DNA of 64,000 nt from positions 41,229-105,228 of the forward strand of contig NZ_JBAFWT010000017.1 in assembly GCF_043195195.1 (NCBI RefSeq), given 5' to 3'. Shown piece after piece: positions 18,394 to 27,546 of the stretch (position 1 is its first letter; each line of letters opens with the position of its first letter). Position numbers and translations under genes: made by a program. The DNA comes from NCEH01 sp043195195 (GTDB lineage: Bacteria > Pseudomonadota > Alphaproteobacteria > Rhizobiales > Xanthobacteraceae). The notes beneath the pieces are model-generated. The model was given only the letters and a program-made list of their open reading frames with translations, was not told where the DNA came from and ran no database searches.

Positions 18394-18426
18394 ACCCCCG
18401 CCCGGCTCGGCCGCGGCGGGGGTTTT
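18394..18426 (+). terminator. Rho-independent terminator after the exported protein
   Basis: ACCCCCGCC (18394-18402) pairs with GGCGGGGGT (18415-18423) and is followed by TTTT. It lies 30 bases past the stop of the upstream gene and between convergent genes, so it may also help to end ohr transcripts. Confidence 0.85.
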
Positions 18427-18471
18427 CATTTATTGGATGGGGTGCAGGGCGCCGCGCACCACCCAATCTAA

Positions 18472-18897
18472 TCAGGCGACCTCCAAGCCCACGTCCACGT
18501 TGCCGCGGGTGGCGTTGGAATAGGGGCACACCTGATGCGCCTTAGCCACCAGGGCCTCAGCCTCGGCGCGCTCGATGCCGGGCAGCGAGATCTTCAGGGC
18601 GGCGGTGATACCGAAGCCGCCTTCCGAGCGCGGGCCGATTCCGACCGTGGCGGTGACCGTGGCGTCGGCGGGGACGCGCACCTTTTCCTGGGCCGCAACG
18701 AACTTCAGAGCGCCAAGGAAGCAGGCAGAATAGCCGGCCGCGAACAATTGTTCGGGATTATTGCCCTCTCCGCCCGCGCCGCCGAGTTCCTTCGGAGTGG
18801 TCAGCTTCACATCCAACGTGCCATCGGCAGTGGTCGAGCGGCCGTCGCGGCCGCCGGTGGCAGTGGCTTGGGTGGTATATTTCACATCAACAGACAT
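18472..18897 (-). CDS. ohr: Organic hydroperoxide resistance protein (Ohr/OsmC family)
   Basis: A 141-residue thiol peroxidase that reduces organic and fatty-acid hydroperoxides in the cytosol, usually with lipoylated proteins as reductant. The two redox cysteines are in GYSACFLGAL (C59) and HQVCPYSNATRGN (C124), the Ohr pattern. ATG 18897 follows GGAGT and matches the family N-terminus MSVDVKYTTQATATGGRDGR; an upstream in-frame start is unlikely. A palindromic region upstream (18989-19021) resembles a MarR/OhrR-type operator. No ohrR gene is beside it in this window. Confidence 0.95.
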   Translation of the reverse strand: MSVDVKYTTQATATGGRDGRSTTADGTLDVKLTTPKELGGAGGEGNNPEQLFAAGYSACFLGALKFVAAQEKVRVPADATVTATVGIGPRSEGGFGITAALKISLPGIERAEAEALVAKAHQVCPYSNATRGNVDVGLEVA

Positions 18898-18988
18898 GGG
18901 ATGACTCCTCTGAAAAGCCGTTTCGGCCCCTGCGGCAGAAGCGCGCTGATCGCTCACTGCGACCCGATGCGCTGGCCTCATGAGGTTT

Positions 18989-19021
18989 ATATATCGCACG
19001 ATTAAATCGAGCGCAATATAT
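18989..19021. promoter_or_regulatory. Palindromic AT-rich region upstream of ohr, candidate OhrR operator
   Basis: The core CGATT-A-AATCG (18999-19009) is a perfect 11-bp dyad flanked by ATATATCGC on one side and GCGCAATATAT on the other, giving imperfect outer symmetry. MarR-family OhrR proteins bind such AT-rich dyads over the ohr promoter. Assignment rests on position and symmetry. Confidence 0.5.
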
Positions 19022-19164
19022 TTTACGACCTGAGCTGATACCTACAGAACACACCCGCCCCTCAAGCACCGGCGGTGGTCCGGTATCCATTGCCTGCGGA
19101 TGGAAAGCTTCCTATCCAAGGCCTGTTGGAGCGAGGCTGGCCGGGCCGGCCCATGGAGACAGCG

Positions 19165-20478
19165 ATGCCTGAGACAGCGCACATGGATGTCAGCGCGCCC
19201 CGCAAGACACCTTCAAAGGCCGCAACGGTGTTTCGCGTCACCAGCGGCAATTTCCTGGAGATGTTTGATTTCTTCCTGTTCGGTTTCTACGCGACCCATA
19301 TTGCCGCCGCGTTTTTCCCCGTGCACGACGCCTTCGCCTCGCTGATGCTGACCTTCGGCACCTTCGGCGCCGGCTTTCTCATGCGCCCGCTCGGCGCAAT
19401 CATTCTCGGGGCGTATGTGGACAAGATCGGCCGTCGCAAAGGCCTGATCCTGACGCTGGTCATCATGTCGTTCGGCACGATCCTCGTCGCCTTTGTGCCG
19501 GGTTATGCCACCATCGGCCTGCTGGCGCCGTTCCTGGTGCTCATCGGCCGCTTGCTGCAGGGCTTCTCCGCAGGCGTCGAACTGGGCGGGGTCTCGGTCT
19601 ACCTCTCGGAGATGGCGACGCCCGGCCACAAGGGATTCTACGTCAGCTTCCAGTCGGCCAGCCAGCAGGTGGCGATCATCGTCGCAGCGGCTCTGGGATT
19701 TGCCCTCAACGAATGGATGAGCCCGCAGATGGTCTCTGACTGGGGCTGGCGCATTCCATTCTTCATTGGCTGCCTGATTGTGCCCTTCATCTTCGTCATC
19801 CGAACATCGCTGCAGGAGACCGAGGAATTCCTGGCCCGCAAGCATCGGCCGGACGCTAGGGAAATCTTCCGCTCCATGCTTGCCAACTGGCAACTGGTGC
19901 TGGCGGGCATGATGATGGTGGTGATGACCACGGTCTCCTTTTACTTAATCACCGTCTACACCCCGACTTTCGGCCGCGCGGTGCTGCACCTCAGTGCAGC
20001 CGACAGCCTTGTGGTCACCTTCTGCATCGGCGTGTCGAATTTCTTCTGGTTGCCGGTGATGGGGGCGTTTTCCGACCGAATCGGGCGCTGGCCGCTCCTG
20101 GCGCTCTTCTCGCTGCTGGCCCTGGTCACCGGCTATCCCGCCTTGTCCTGGTTGGTGTCTGATCCCACCTTCGGGCGCATGCTGATGGTCGAGCTGTGGC
20201 TGTCCTTCCTCTACGCCAGCTATAACGGGGCGATGGTGGTGGCACTGACCGAGGTGATGCCGGTAAACGTGCGCACCTCCGGCTTTTCCCTGGCCTATAG
20301 CCTCGCCACAGCTTTGTTCGGCGGGTTTACGCCAGCGGCCTGTACCTGGCTCATCGAGGCGACGGGCGACAAGGCGGCGCCGGGTCTGTGGCTCGGATTC
20401 GCGGCGCTGTGCGGTTTGCTTGCGACCATCGCCCTCTACGCCCGGCGCGACGGTCGTAGCCTGGTCGGAGCGGTGTAG
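19165..20478 (+). CDS. MFS transporter, metabolite:H+ symporter (MHS) family, citrate/tricarballylate-like
   Basis: A 437-residue carrier with twelve predicted helices. NFLEMFDFFLFGFYATHIA at the first helix, RPLGAIILGAYVDKIGRRKG (MFS motif A) and QGFSAGVELGGVSVYLSEMA are typical of the MHS subfamily of citrate, tricarballylate and dicarboxylate proton symporters (CitH/TcuC-like). ATG 19165 is chosen because GGAG lies six bases before it; an earlier ATG at 19153 overlaps that site. It is convergent with the histidine-kinase gene, seven bases apart. The substrate is most likely a tricarboxylate, but this is inferred from the subfamily only. Confidence 0.88.
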   Translation: MPETAHMDVSAPRKTPSKAATVFRVTSGNFLEMFDFFLFGFYATHIAAAFFPVHDAFASLMLTFGTFGAGFLMRPLGAIILGAYVDKIGRRKGLILTLVIMSFGTILVAFVPGYATIGLLAPFLVLIGRLLQGFSAGVELGGVSVYLSEMATPGHKGFYVSFQSASQQVAIIVAAALGFALNEWMSPQMVSDWGWRIPFFIGCLIVPFIFVIRTSLQETEEFLARKHRPDAREIFRSMLANWQLVLAGMMMVVMTTVSFYLITVYTPTFGRAVLHLSAADSLVVTFCIGVSNFFWLPVMGAFSDRIGRWPLLALFSLLALVTGYPALSWLVSDPTFGRMLMVELWLSFLYASYNGAMVVALTEVMPVNVRTSGFSLAYSLATALFGGFTPAACTWLIEATGDKAAPGLWLGFAALCGLLATIALYARRDGRSLVGAV

Positions 20479-20485
20479 GGCCGTG

Positions 20486-21826
20486 TCAGGACGCGACGTC
20501 CTCCCTCTCCTCAAGGTCGGCCACGGCGGGTAGTTCCACCCGCTGGATCAGCCCTCCGGATGGCTTGTTGGAGAGCACCAGCTTGCCACCGTGCCGTTGG
20601 ATGATCTCGTGGGCGATAGCGAGCCCCAGGCCGGCGCCGGGAATCGTCACCTGGCGTGCGGGATCGGTGCGGAAGAATGGCTCGAACACTTGCGCCATCA
20701 GGTGTTCTGGAATGCCCGGGCCATCGTCCTCGATGAGCAGCAACGCACACCCCTCGCCAGCGCGCAGATAGACACGTGCCCCACGCCCGTGGGTCGCCGC
20801 ATTGTTCACGAGATTGCGGATCGCTCGCTTGAGCGAGAGCGGCTTGCCGGCGACGATGAGCGGGCACATCTCGACCAAATCGGCGCTCAGGCCGCTTTGC
20901 TCGGTCTCACGCACGACGGATTTCACCACTTCGTCGAGCGACACGTAATCATCGGGTGTGCCACTGACTTCCTCTCGGACCAAGCGAATCGCGCTATCGG
21001 CGATGTGATCAAGCTCGGCGAGATCGTCGAACCAGCGCTCCCGCTCTTCCTCATCCTCGATGAACTCCGCCCGCAAGCGCAGGCGTGTCAGCGGCGTGCG
21101 CAAATCATGCGCCGCTGCCGCAACGATCCGCATGCGGCTGTCCATCGCCATCTTCAGGCGATGGGACAGCAGGTTGATGGTGCGTGCCGCGGCCCTCACC
21201 TCGGTGGAGCCGGTTTCCGCGAGTTGAGGCAGAGTCCCTTCCACGCCCACCTGATCTACGGCCTGCTCGATAAGGGCGAGCGGCCGGAGCAGACGCTGCA
21301 CCGCCACCGCAACCACCCCCGTGACACCAAGGGCGACAAGAGCGAACCATCCCAGCACGCCATAGGGAATTGCGGGCGGCGGGGGGAGCGAGTGTTGCTC
21401 GATCGGGAATTTCAGCCACCGTCCGTCCTTAAGGTGGACCAGCGCCAGATGCGGTCTGCCCTCCTCGTCAGGCGCGTTACCGGATGGCGGCGGCCCCTCG
21501 CCGGGCTTCCCTGCGCCAAGTTCCGCGATCACCGTGACAGAGCGCATGATCCCAAGCCTCGCCATGGCTTCCGTGAGCAGCTGGGAGGCGAACGGATCGG
21601 CCATGCCATTGGGCGGGGTGTCGCTGACGATATCGGCACTTCGGAGGGTTTCCACCCCGCTTTCGACCATCCTCAGCACCAACGCAAGCTGGCTCGCGGT
21701 CACCGCTTGCTCGAACAGCGGACGCGGGCGTCCGCTAACTAAAATGAACACCGCAGTGGCGAGAACGAGAACCAGCAGGATCGCCACCACCAGAAGGCCG
21801 GTCACCCGCGCGCGCAGCGACTTCAC
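20486..21826 (-). CDS. EnvZ-like sensor histidine kinase
   Basis: A 446-residue inner-membrane sensor. Two membrane segments (about residues 8-31 and 158-180) frame a periplasmic domain of about 125 residues, followed by HAMP, a dimerisation domain with AAHDLRTPLTRLRLR (phospho-acceptor His near residue 240) and an HATPase domain with N box (LVNNAATHG), G1 box (EDDGPGIP) and G2 box (GAGLGLAIAHEI). The HDLRTPL box is of the EnvZ type. Its start overlaps the response-regulator stop by four bases (ATGA), so the two are translationally coupled. The signal is unknown; the divergent Spy-like protein suggests envelope stress. Confidence 0.93.
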   Translation of the reverse strand: MKSLRARVTGLLVVAILLVLVLATAVFILVSGRPRPLFEQAVTASQLALVLRMVESGVETLRSADIVSDTPPNGMADPFASQLLTEAMARLGIMRSVTVIAELGAGKPGEGPPPSGNAPDEEGRPHLALVHLKDGRWLKFPIEQHSLPPPPAIPYGVLGWFALVALGVTGVVAVAVQRLLRPLALIEQAVDQVGVEGTLPQLAETGSTEVRAAARTINLLSHRLKMAMDSRMRIVAAAAHDLRTPLTRLRLRAEFIEDEEERERWFDDLAELDHIADSAIRLVREEVSGTPDDYVSLDEVVKSVVRETEQSGLSADLVEMCPLIVAGKPLSLKRAIRNLVNNAATHGRGARVYLRAGEGCALLLIEDDGPGIPEHLMAQVFEPFFRTDPARQVTIPGAGLGLAIAHEIIQRHGGKLVLSNKPSGGLIQRVELPAVADLEEREDVAS

Positions 21827-22545
21827 GAAGCGATCTCGAGCGTCTCCACGCGCGCGGCGAACTGGTAGCCGCCGTTGCGCTGGGTCTTGAGGATCTGGAA
21901 CGAACCGGCATCGCCAAGCTTGCGCCGCAGGCGGCTTACCAGCACATCGATGGAACGGTCGAACGGGCCCGCCTCGCGGCCCTGGGTGATGTCGAGCAAC
22001 TGGTCGCGGGAGAGGATGCGGCCCGGCCGCTCAAGGAATGCCATCAGCAGGTCAAACTCTGCAGCGGTGAACGCGAGATCAATGCCTTCGCCGTCCAGCA
22101 CCTGCCGCGACGTGCGATCCACGGTGAAGCTGCAGAAGCTGTATTTCTGCGCCAGGCTGGTGTCGGGCGGCGTGTCGTGCATGCGGCGCAGCACGGCGCG
22201 GATACGCGCGACCAGTTCGCGTGCATTGAACGGCTTGCCGAGATAATCGTCCGCGCCGACTTCCAGGCCGATGATGCGGTCCACCTCTTCCTTCAAAGCC
22301 GTGAGCAGGATGATCGGCACGCGCGAGCGCGAGCGCAGCGACCGGCACAGATCGAGCCCGGATGCATCCGGGAGCATCAGGTCCAGCACGACGAAATCAA
22401 TCCGATTGGTGGTGAGTTTTTCTTCCATCTCGCGCCCGGTGGCAGCGAGAGAAACACGAAACCCCTGCGCGGCGAGATAGCGCCCGAGCAGCTTTCTGAT
22501 TTCGTGGTCGTCGTCAACGACAAGAATGTGAGGGGCTGCTTCCAC
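21823..22545 (-). CDS. OmpR family response regulator
   Basis: A response regulator of 240 residues if it starts at GTG 22545, which places the receiver domain (HILVVDDDHEIRKLL) at the usual distance; an upstream ATG at 22632 would add 29 residues without homology. The phospho-acceptor is in VVLDLMLPDA (D55), the conserved Lys in YLGKPFNARELVARI, and a C-terminal winged helix ends in RSIDVLVSRLRRKLGD and RNGGYQFA. It is the first gene of an operon with the sensor kinase and is divergent from the Spy-like gene, which is a likely target. Confidence 0.92.
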   Translation of the reverse strand: MEAAPHILVVDDDHEIRKLLGRYLAAQGFRVSLAATGREMEEKLTTNRIDFVVLDLMLPDASGLDLCRSLRSRSRVPIILLTALKEEVDRIIGLEVGADDYLGKPFNARELVARIRAVLRRMHDTPPDTSLAQKYSFCSFTVDRTSRQVLDGEGIDLAFTAAEFDLLMAFLERPGRILSRDQLLDITQGREAGPFDRSIDVLVSRLRRKLGDAGSFQILKTQRNGGYQFAARVETLEIAS

Positions 22546-22758
22546 GTGATTTGTTTCCCATTGCAGGTGCGCAACCGCTCTAGCGCACCGAGCGAAAAGA
22601 TCTCCCGGCCGATTGCAACTTTCCATTGCCATTCTGCGCTCAGCAACGAGCGCTCACAAATCTGCTGTTTTGAGAAACATCCAGAAACCGTCCGCCACAC
22701 CCTGGCAACTGCCGGCGCCCAAGGTCTGCTCATCGAAAACGACCAAAGGACGAAACGC

Positions 22759-23547
22759 ATGTTGAAACGGGCCATTCTCGCCCCGTCAGTGGTCTTGGCG
22801 CTCGGCATCGGCGTTGCTGGCTATGCCGCCGGAGGCCTTGCCTTCGCAGACCCCTCCGGCGCGGCGACGAAGAGCACGGACCGGGTCGCCGCCAGCGAGG
22901 GCGCAAGCCAGTTTGCCATGAGCGCGCGTACCGTACAATTGGCGGATTCGTCCACGCCTCCCGGCCCGCGTGATCGGCAGGTAAACGCTGCCGGCCGGCC
23001 CGGCAATCGGGACCAGCCTCCATCCGAACCGGCCCGCCCGCCTGGCGGACCCGGCCGATTCGGGCCGCTGGGCGGACAGATGCTGGCCGCGGCCTCCCTC
23101 TCGGCGATGGAGACGTATCTCGGCATTCGCGCGGATCAGTTCGACGCTTGGCGCGCCTATACCAACGCGGTCATGGCGCTGCTGCAGCTCCCCAGGCCGC
23201 CGCAGGATGAGCCCAAGCCGGCCGCGTTCGATCGCGCCGAGGCGATCGCCACCCGGATCGCCGACCAGGGCACCAAGGCACAAGCCGTGCTGACCGCTCT
23301 TTCGGCCCTGAAGGCAAAGCTGACAGACGAGCAGATGCAGCGGGCCGTCGAGCTCTCTGCTTCCCTGCCGCCGCTCCCGCCCCCCGGTCCCATGAGCCTG
23401 GCCATGGCGTTCGGCGCACCGGCCATGCCTGGTCCGCCCCCCATGGCTCCGCAAGGTGCCGATCATGGACCTAATGGAGTTCCCGCCCAGCCCGGCAAGG
23501 ACGACGACGGTTCGCAGCGTCCGCAGCGCCCCGGCCCGCAGTTCTAA
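22759..23547 (+). CDS. Spy/CpxP-like periplasmic protein (LTXXQ-type)
   Basis: A 262-residue protein with a signal peptide or N-terminal anchor (residues 8-28). A Pro/Gly-rich spacer (residues 66-105) is followed by a helical domain: YLGIRADQFDAWRAYTNAV, then LSALKAKLTDEQ (LTDEQ at 188-192), the LTXXQ-type motif of Spy/CpxP periplasmic chaperones. The C-terminal 60 residues are Pro/Met-rich and disordered. Start ATG 22759 has AAGGA before it. It is divergent from the two-component operon, the arrangement seen for cpxP and cpxRA. A chaperone or feedback role is inferred. Confidence 0.7.
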   Translation: MLKRAILAPSVVLALGIGVAGYAAGGLAFADPSGAATKSTDRVAASEGASQFAMSARTVQLADSSTPPGPRDRQVNAAGRPGNRDQPPSEPARPPGGPGRFGPLGGQMLAAASLSAMETYLGIRADQFDAWRAYTNAVMALLQLPRPPQDEPKPAAFDRAEAIATRIADQGTKAQAVLTALSALKAKLTDEQMQRAVELSASLPPLPPPGPMSLAMAFGAPAMPGPPPMAPQGADHGPNGVPAQPGKDDDGSQRPQRPGPQF

Positions 23548-23624
23548 GCAGGCACACCAAACGGACGTGAATCACATTTGACGGACGCATGCGCCCGTCT
23601 CCGATTTGAGAAGGAGATACAGCA

Positions 23625-23831
23625 ATGGCACAGACCGACGTCACCCAATTCGTTGCCAAGCTCATCTATGAGCGCACCTACCACCGCATCTGGGAAGACG
23701 CGACCCAATGGGCCCGCAAGGATAGCGTCTCATGCGCCGAGACGGTGATTGACGCCCTAAGGCATGCCGCTCTCCTGCCCGGTGAGGGAGGGAAGGCGGA
23801 GCAACACCATGACCACCCGAATCGGCTCTGA
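23625..23831 (+). CDS. Small conserved-looking protein of unknown function (68 aa)
   Basis: A 68-residue soluble protein preceded by a strong AAGGAG eight bases before ATG 23625, so translation is very likely. The first 45 residues (VTQFVAKLIYERTYHRIWED, then ARKDSVSCAETVIDALRHA) look like two amphipathic helices; the tail is Gly/His-rich. There is no signal peptide or membrane segment. It lies 77 bases after the Spy-like gene on the same strand and meets opgH tail to tail with eleven bases between. No family is recognised. Confidence 0.65.
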   Translation: MAQTDVTQFVAKLIYERTYHRIWEDATQWARKDSVSCAETVIDALRHAALLPGEGGKAEQHHDHPNRL

Positions 23832-23842
23832 TCCCCTTCGGG

Positions 23843-26020
23843 TCAGCCCTTTCGCTCCCCAAACATCAGCAGGCCGCGCAGCGCCTCGCCATCACCAAGT
23901 GCAGCGGCCTTCTCCCGCGGGGACAAAGCACGCAGCGCATCATGCAGGGTCTCGGCATCGGCGATTTTAGCGCGTGCGACGAGGCGTTCTGGGGCATGAT
24001 CGCCCCGCTGCCGCTTCCCGCCATCGGGCAGGAAGGCCAGATGGGCGGCCGTAAGACGGGGATCGCTGCTCAGCCGCGCGACGGCTTCTCCCTCCGGCAG
24101 ATCGGCTGCAAGCAGTTCCATCAAGCGCCCGGCCCGCGATAGCACAGCAGGCGGCGCGCGCTCCTCGGGGATGGCCAGCAGCCCAGCGCGCAGCAGCAGT
24201 GTTCCCGCGCCACGCAATGCGGTCACCGCGACCAGGGGAATAGACAGCAGGAGCCCGAGAATCACCGGGCTCATCCACCAGAATAGCGGCGCAGCGATGA
24301 GATAGGCGATCACACCAAGAGCAATGCCGAGCAGAGTGTGAAACCCGTACCGGCGCACCAGATCGGCAAAAGGCACCGAGCCGTCGTCACGCCGCTGCGG
24401 CTGCCAGCCTGAGTCGCGGCCGATCAGAATGCTGGCCACCGCCGAAGACTGAACGATCATCATGATCGGTGCCATAAGGCCCGACAGCAGCGTTTCCACC
24501 AGCACACCGATGAACGTCAGGATGCCGCCGCCGAATGCGCGCCGGCGCGGGCCGTCGAACAGCATCAGCACATAGGCCACGAGCTTCGGCGCCAGCAGTA
24601 CCGACATGGTGCCGACGAACACCCAGGCGGCGCGCACGGGATCCTGCGCCGGCCAACTGGGGAACAGAGAGAATTCGGAGGGGAAATAGTCCGGCGACAC
24701 GAAGCGCCCCTGCAACGACACCAGAAGGCCAGCGGTCAGCATGGCCAGCCAGAGCGGCGCGGTGATGTAGGAGCCGATGCCAGTCAGGAGATGAAGGCGG
24801 CTGACGAACACCAGCCCGCGCGCCGGCAGCACCGCGGCGTGCTGCAGATTGCCCTGGCACCAGCGCCGGTCGCGCACCGCGAGGTCGGTCAGCGAGGGCG
24901 GGCCCTCCTCATAGCTGCCCTCCAGATCCGGCACCATGTGCACGGCGAAGCCGCCGCGCCGGATCAACGCCGCCTCGATGAAATCATGGCTGAGGATATG
25001 CCCGCCGAACGGCTTGCGGCCCTTGAGGTGAGGCAGGCCGGCGCAGCGCGCGAAGGCGCGGGTGCGGATGATGGCGTTGTGACCCCAATAATTGCTGTCG
25101 GCGCCATGCCACCAGGACAGCCCGTGCGCCAGCAGCGGCCCATAGAGACGCCCTGCGAACTGCTGCAACCGCGCGAATAGCGTGCGCCCGCCGACGATGA
25201 TCGGCAGGGTCTGAATCAATCCAACACCGGGGTGCTGCTCCATGGCGGCCGCGAGGCGTACGATGGCATCGCCGGTCATGACGCTGTCGGCATCGAGCAC
25301 GATCATGCTTTCGTAGGCGCCGCCGAAACGGGTTACCCACTCGCCGATATTGCCGGCTTTGCGGTCGATATTCTTCGCCCGCCGCCGATAAAACAGATGG
25401 CCCTCCCCGCCGGTGCGTTCCCGAAAGGCGAGGTAGCCGGCCTCCTCGGCGATCCAAACGTCGGGGTCGGTGGTGTCGGAGAGGATGAAAACATCGAACG
25501 CATCCGCCTGCCCGGTGGCCTGCAGAGACTCATAAGTCGCCTGAAGCCCTGCGAGCACGCGTGGGGGGCTCTCATTGTAACAGGGCATGAGCAGTGCCGT
25601 GCGAGAAGAAACTTGGGGCTGCGGCGCCTCGGGATCGATGCCGAGCGGCCCCGGTCCGTGCCGCAGCAAGGAGAAGATGCCGCTCAGCGCACTGGTGAAG
25701 GAAAAAGCGATCCAGGCAAACAGGATCACGAACAGCACCAGCACCACGCCTTCCAGCCAGGACAGCGCACCCACCGAAAGCACAAGATACATTTCCCAGG
25801 CGGCGAAAGCGGTCATGGCCATGGCGCCGCCGATCACGAGCAGGCGCCGCAAAAACACGCCAGCCGGCGCGGTATCGGGCACGCCGCTAGCGGCGGGGCG
25901 CGTCGACAGAGACTGCACCGGCATGGCGAGAGGCGATTCGGCCGGCAGGGCCGGTGCTATGGTCTCGCGCCCCGGGTTGGCCGCCACGGCGGCCGTGGGC
26001 AGGTCCGTCACGCCGTCCAT
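23843..26020 (-). CDS. opgH: Glucans biosynthesis glucosyltransferase OpgH (MdoH)
   Basis: A 725-residue inner-membrane GT2 enzyme that polymerises beta-linked glucose from UDP-glucose into osmoregulated periplasmic glucans. Two N-terminal helices (about residues 58-110), then the GT2 domain with LLMPCYNESPPRVLAGL, the DAD motif in VLDADSVMTG and the acceptor-site segment RDRRWCQGNLQH (QxxRW type), then several C-terminal helices. It overlaps the 3' end of opgG by 13 bases, indicating translational coupling. In other bacteria loss of OpgGH affects osmotolerance, motility and virulence. A candidate EcfG-type stress promoter lies ahead of the pair. Confidence 0.96.
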   Translation of the reverse strand: MDGVTDLPTAAVAANPGRETIAPALPAESPLAMPVQSLSTRPAASGVPDTAPAGVFLRRLLVIGGAMAMTAFAAWEMYLVLSVGALSWLEGVVLVLFVILFAWIAFSFTSALSGIFSLLRHGPGPLGIDPEAPQPQVSSRTALLMPCYNESPPRVLAGLQATYESLQATGQADAFDVFILSDTTDPDVWIAEEAGYLAFRERTGGEGHLFYRRRAKNIDRKAGNIGEWVTRFGGAYESMIVLDADSVMTGDAIVRLAAAMEQHPGVGLIQTLPIIVGGRTLFARLQQFAGRLYGPLLAHGLSWWHGADSNYWGHNAIIRTRAFARCAGLPHLKGRKPFGGHILSHDFIEAALIRRGGFAVHMVPDLEGSYEEGPPSLTDLAVRDRRWCQGNLQHAAVLPARGLVFVSRLHLLTGIGSYITAPLWLAMLTAGLLVSLQGRFVSPDYFPSEFSLFPSWPAQDPVRAAWVFVGTMSVLLAPKLVAYVLMLFDGPRRRAFGGGILTFIGVLVETLLSGLMAPIMMIVQSSAVASILIGRDSGWQPQRRDDGSVPFADLVRRYGFHTLLGIALGVIAYLIAAPLFWWMSPVILGLLLSIPLVAVTALRGAGTLLLRAGLLAIPEERAPPAVLSRAGRLMELLAADLPEGEAVARLSSDPRLTAAHLAFLPDGGKRQRGDHAPERLVARAKIADAETLHDALRALSPREKAAALGDGEALRGLLMFGERKG

Positions 26021-27546
26021 CGATAGACCCAGACTTCCGAGATCAGATCGGCATCACGCATGATCTGCGCACGCAATTCCGCCAGCTCGGCATTCTGCGG
26101 GTCAAGCACGAAGGAGAGGCGCCACCCCCGGATGTCCGGATTGGGTTGCAGGACCACGTCCTTGATGGCTCCGGCACTGGTCGAGACCTGCGCCCGCAAA
26201 GTGGCAAGGTCCATGTCTTTCAGCTTGTCGCCCACCACATCGACGACGAACAGCCGCCCACCCGCTGCTGCGCCGCTGCGGGTGGCACCAAAGCGCGCCG
26301 GGGGCGCGGCCTCGGTGTGGTCCCAGGCCCAATAGAGGCGATAGGTAAAGATGTATTCGCCGCCCTTGCGCAGAGGCTCCTTGGGGCGCCAATAGGCCAC
26401 GACATTGTCGTGAACCTCCTCTCGCGTCGGGATTTCGATGAGGTTCACCGCGCCCTCGCCCCAATCGCCGATCGGCTCCACCCAGACACTCGGGCGCTTC
26501 TCATAGCGCGCCTCCAGATCCTGGTAGTCGAAGAAGGAGCGCTGGCGCTGCATCAGCCCAAAGCCGCGCAGGTTGGAATCGACGAACTGGCTGATTTCCA
26601 GCCGCTTTGGATTGGTCAGTGGCCGCCAAAGCTGCTCGCCGCGCCCGTTGACGATGGCAAGGCCTTCGGCGTCCCGCACGGCCGGGCGAAAATCATCCAC
26701 GTCATTGCGATCGTTGGGAGCGAAGAAAAACATGGAGGTCAGGGTTGCGATGCCGGCCTGATCCATGTCTGCGCGCGGATAAAGCGTCATCTCCACCGCC
26801 ATGGCGGTGGGATCACCGGGGCGGATGGTGAAGCGAAACGCGGCCGCGGCGCTCGGGCTATCGAGCAGTGCATGGACCACCACCGAATCCGTGTCCGGCC
26901 TCGGCCGTTCGATCCAATAGGCGACGAACAGCGGAAACTCCTCCCCGCCGGGATCGCCGGTTTTCACCGACAGCCCCCGCGCGGAGGAGCCATAGACCTG
27001 CCCCTTGCCGATTGCTCGGAAATAGCTTGCGCCCTGGAAGGCCGCCACCTCGTCGAAATAGTCGGGCCGGTTCATCGGGGCGTGAAGCCGGAAACCGGAA
27101 AAGCCGAGATTATCCTTCGGGTCCGGTGCCGCCACATTGTGCTCGAAGCGAAACAGGTCCGGCGAATAGACCAGCGGACGCGCCTTGCCGTCTGCGACGA
27201 TGGCGATGTCCACACGGTCGCGAAACAGAAAGCCGCGATGGAACATTTGCAGCTCGAACGGCAGCTTCTCGCCGCGCCAGAGCGCCTTGTCGGGATTGAA
27301 GCGGATGTTGCGGTAATCGTCATAGCTCAAGTTATTGAGCTGGGACGGAAGTTTCTGATCGCCGGCCTTGTAGGGCTTGGCGGCGCGCTCACGGGCCAGC
27401 TGGCGCACGGTGTAAGCGTCGAATGGCGTGCCGTCGGCCGGTGTCTGCGCCTGTGCCACGCTCGCGAGGCCGCCCCAGAACGACGCGCCGAGCGCGCCCA
27501 TGAGCGGAAAGAAAGCAGCGGCCTTGACGACCTGGCGACGATCCAT
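26008..27546 (-). CDS. opgG: Periplasmic glucan biosynthesis protein, MdoG/OpgD family
   Basis: A 512-residue periplasmic protein with a Tat-type signal (MDRRQVVKAAAFFPLMGALG, cleavage likely after AQA near residue 34). The mature region matches the MdoG family throughout, for example SYDDYRNIRFNPDKALW and the C-terminal Ig-like part. OpgG/OpgD proteins act with OpgH to release and branch periplasmic glucans. The twin-arginine signal is more typical of OpgD, but the gene is placed like opgG; the symbol is therefore tentative. ATG 27546 begins the signal. opgH follows with a 13-base overlap. Confidence 0.93.
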   Translation of the reverse strand: MDRRQVVKAAAFFPLMGALGASFWGGLASVAQAQTPADGTPFDAYTVRQLARERAAKPYKAGDQKLPSQLNNLSYDDYRNIRFNPDKALWRGEKLPFELQMFHRGFLFRDRVDIAIVADGKARPLVYSPDLFRFEHNVAAPDPKDNLGFSGFRLHAPMNRPDYFDEVAAFQGASYFRAIGKGQVYGSSARGLSVKTGDPGGEEFPLFVAYWIERPRPDTDSVVVHALLDSPSAAAAFRFTIRPGDPTAMAVEMTLYPRADMDQAGIATLTSMFFFAPNDRNDVDDFRPAVRDAEGLAIVNGRGEQLWRPLTNPKRLEISQFVDSNLRGFGLMQRQRSFFDYQDLEARYEKRPSVWVEPIGDWGEGAVNLIEIPTREEVHDNVVAYWRPKEPLRKGGEYIFTYRLYWAWDHTEAAPPARFGATRSGAAAGGRLFVVDVVGDKLKDMDLATLRAQVSTSAGAIKDVVLQPNPDIRGWRLSFVLDPQNAELAELRAQIMRDADLISEVWVYRWTA

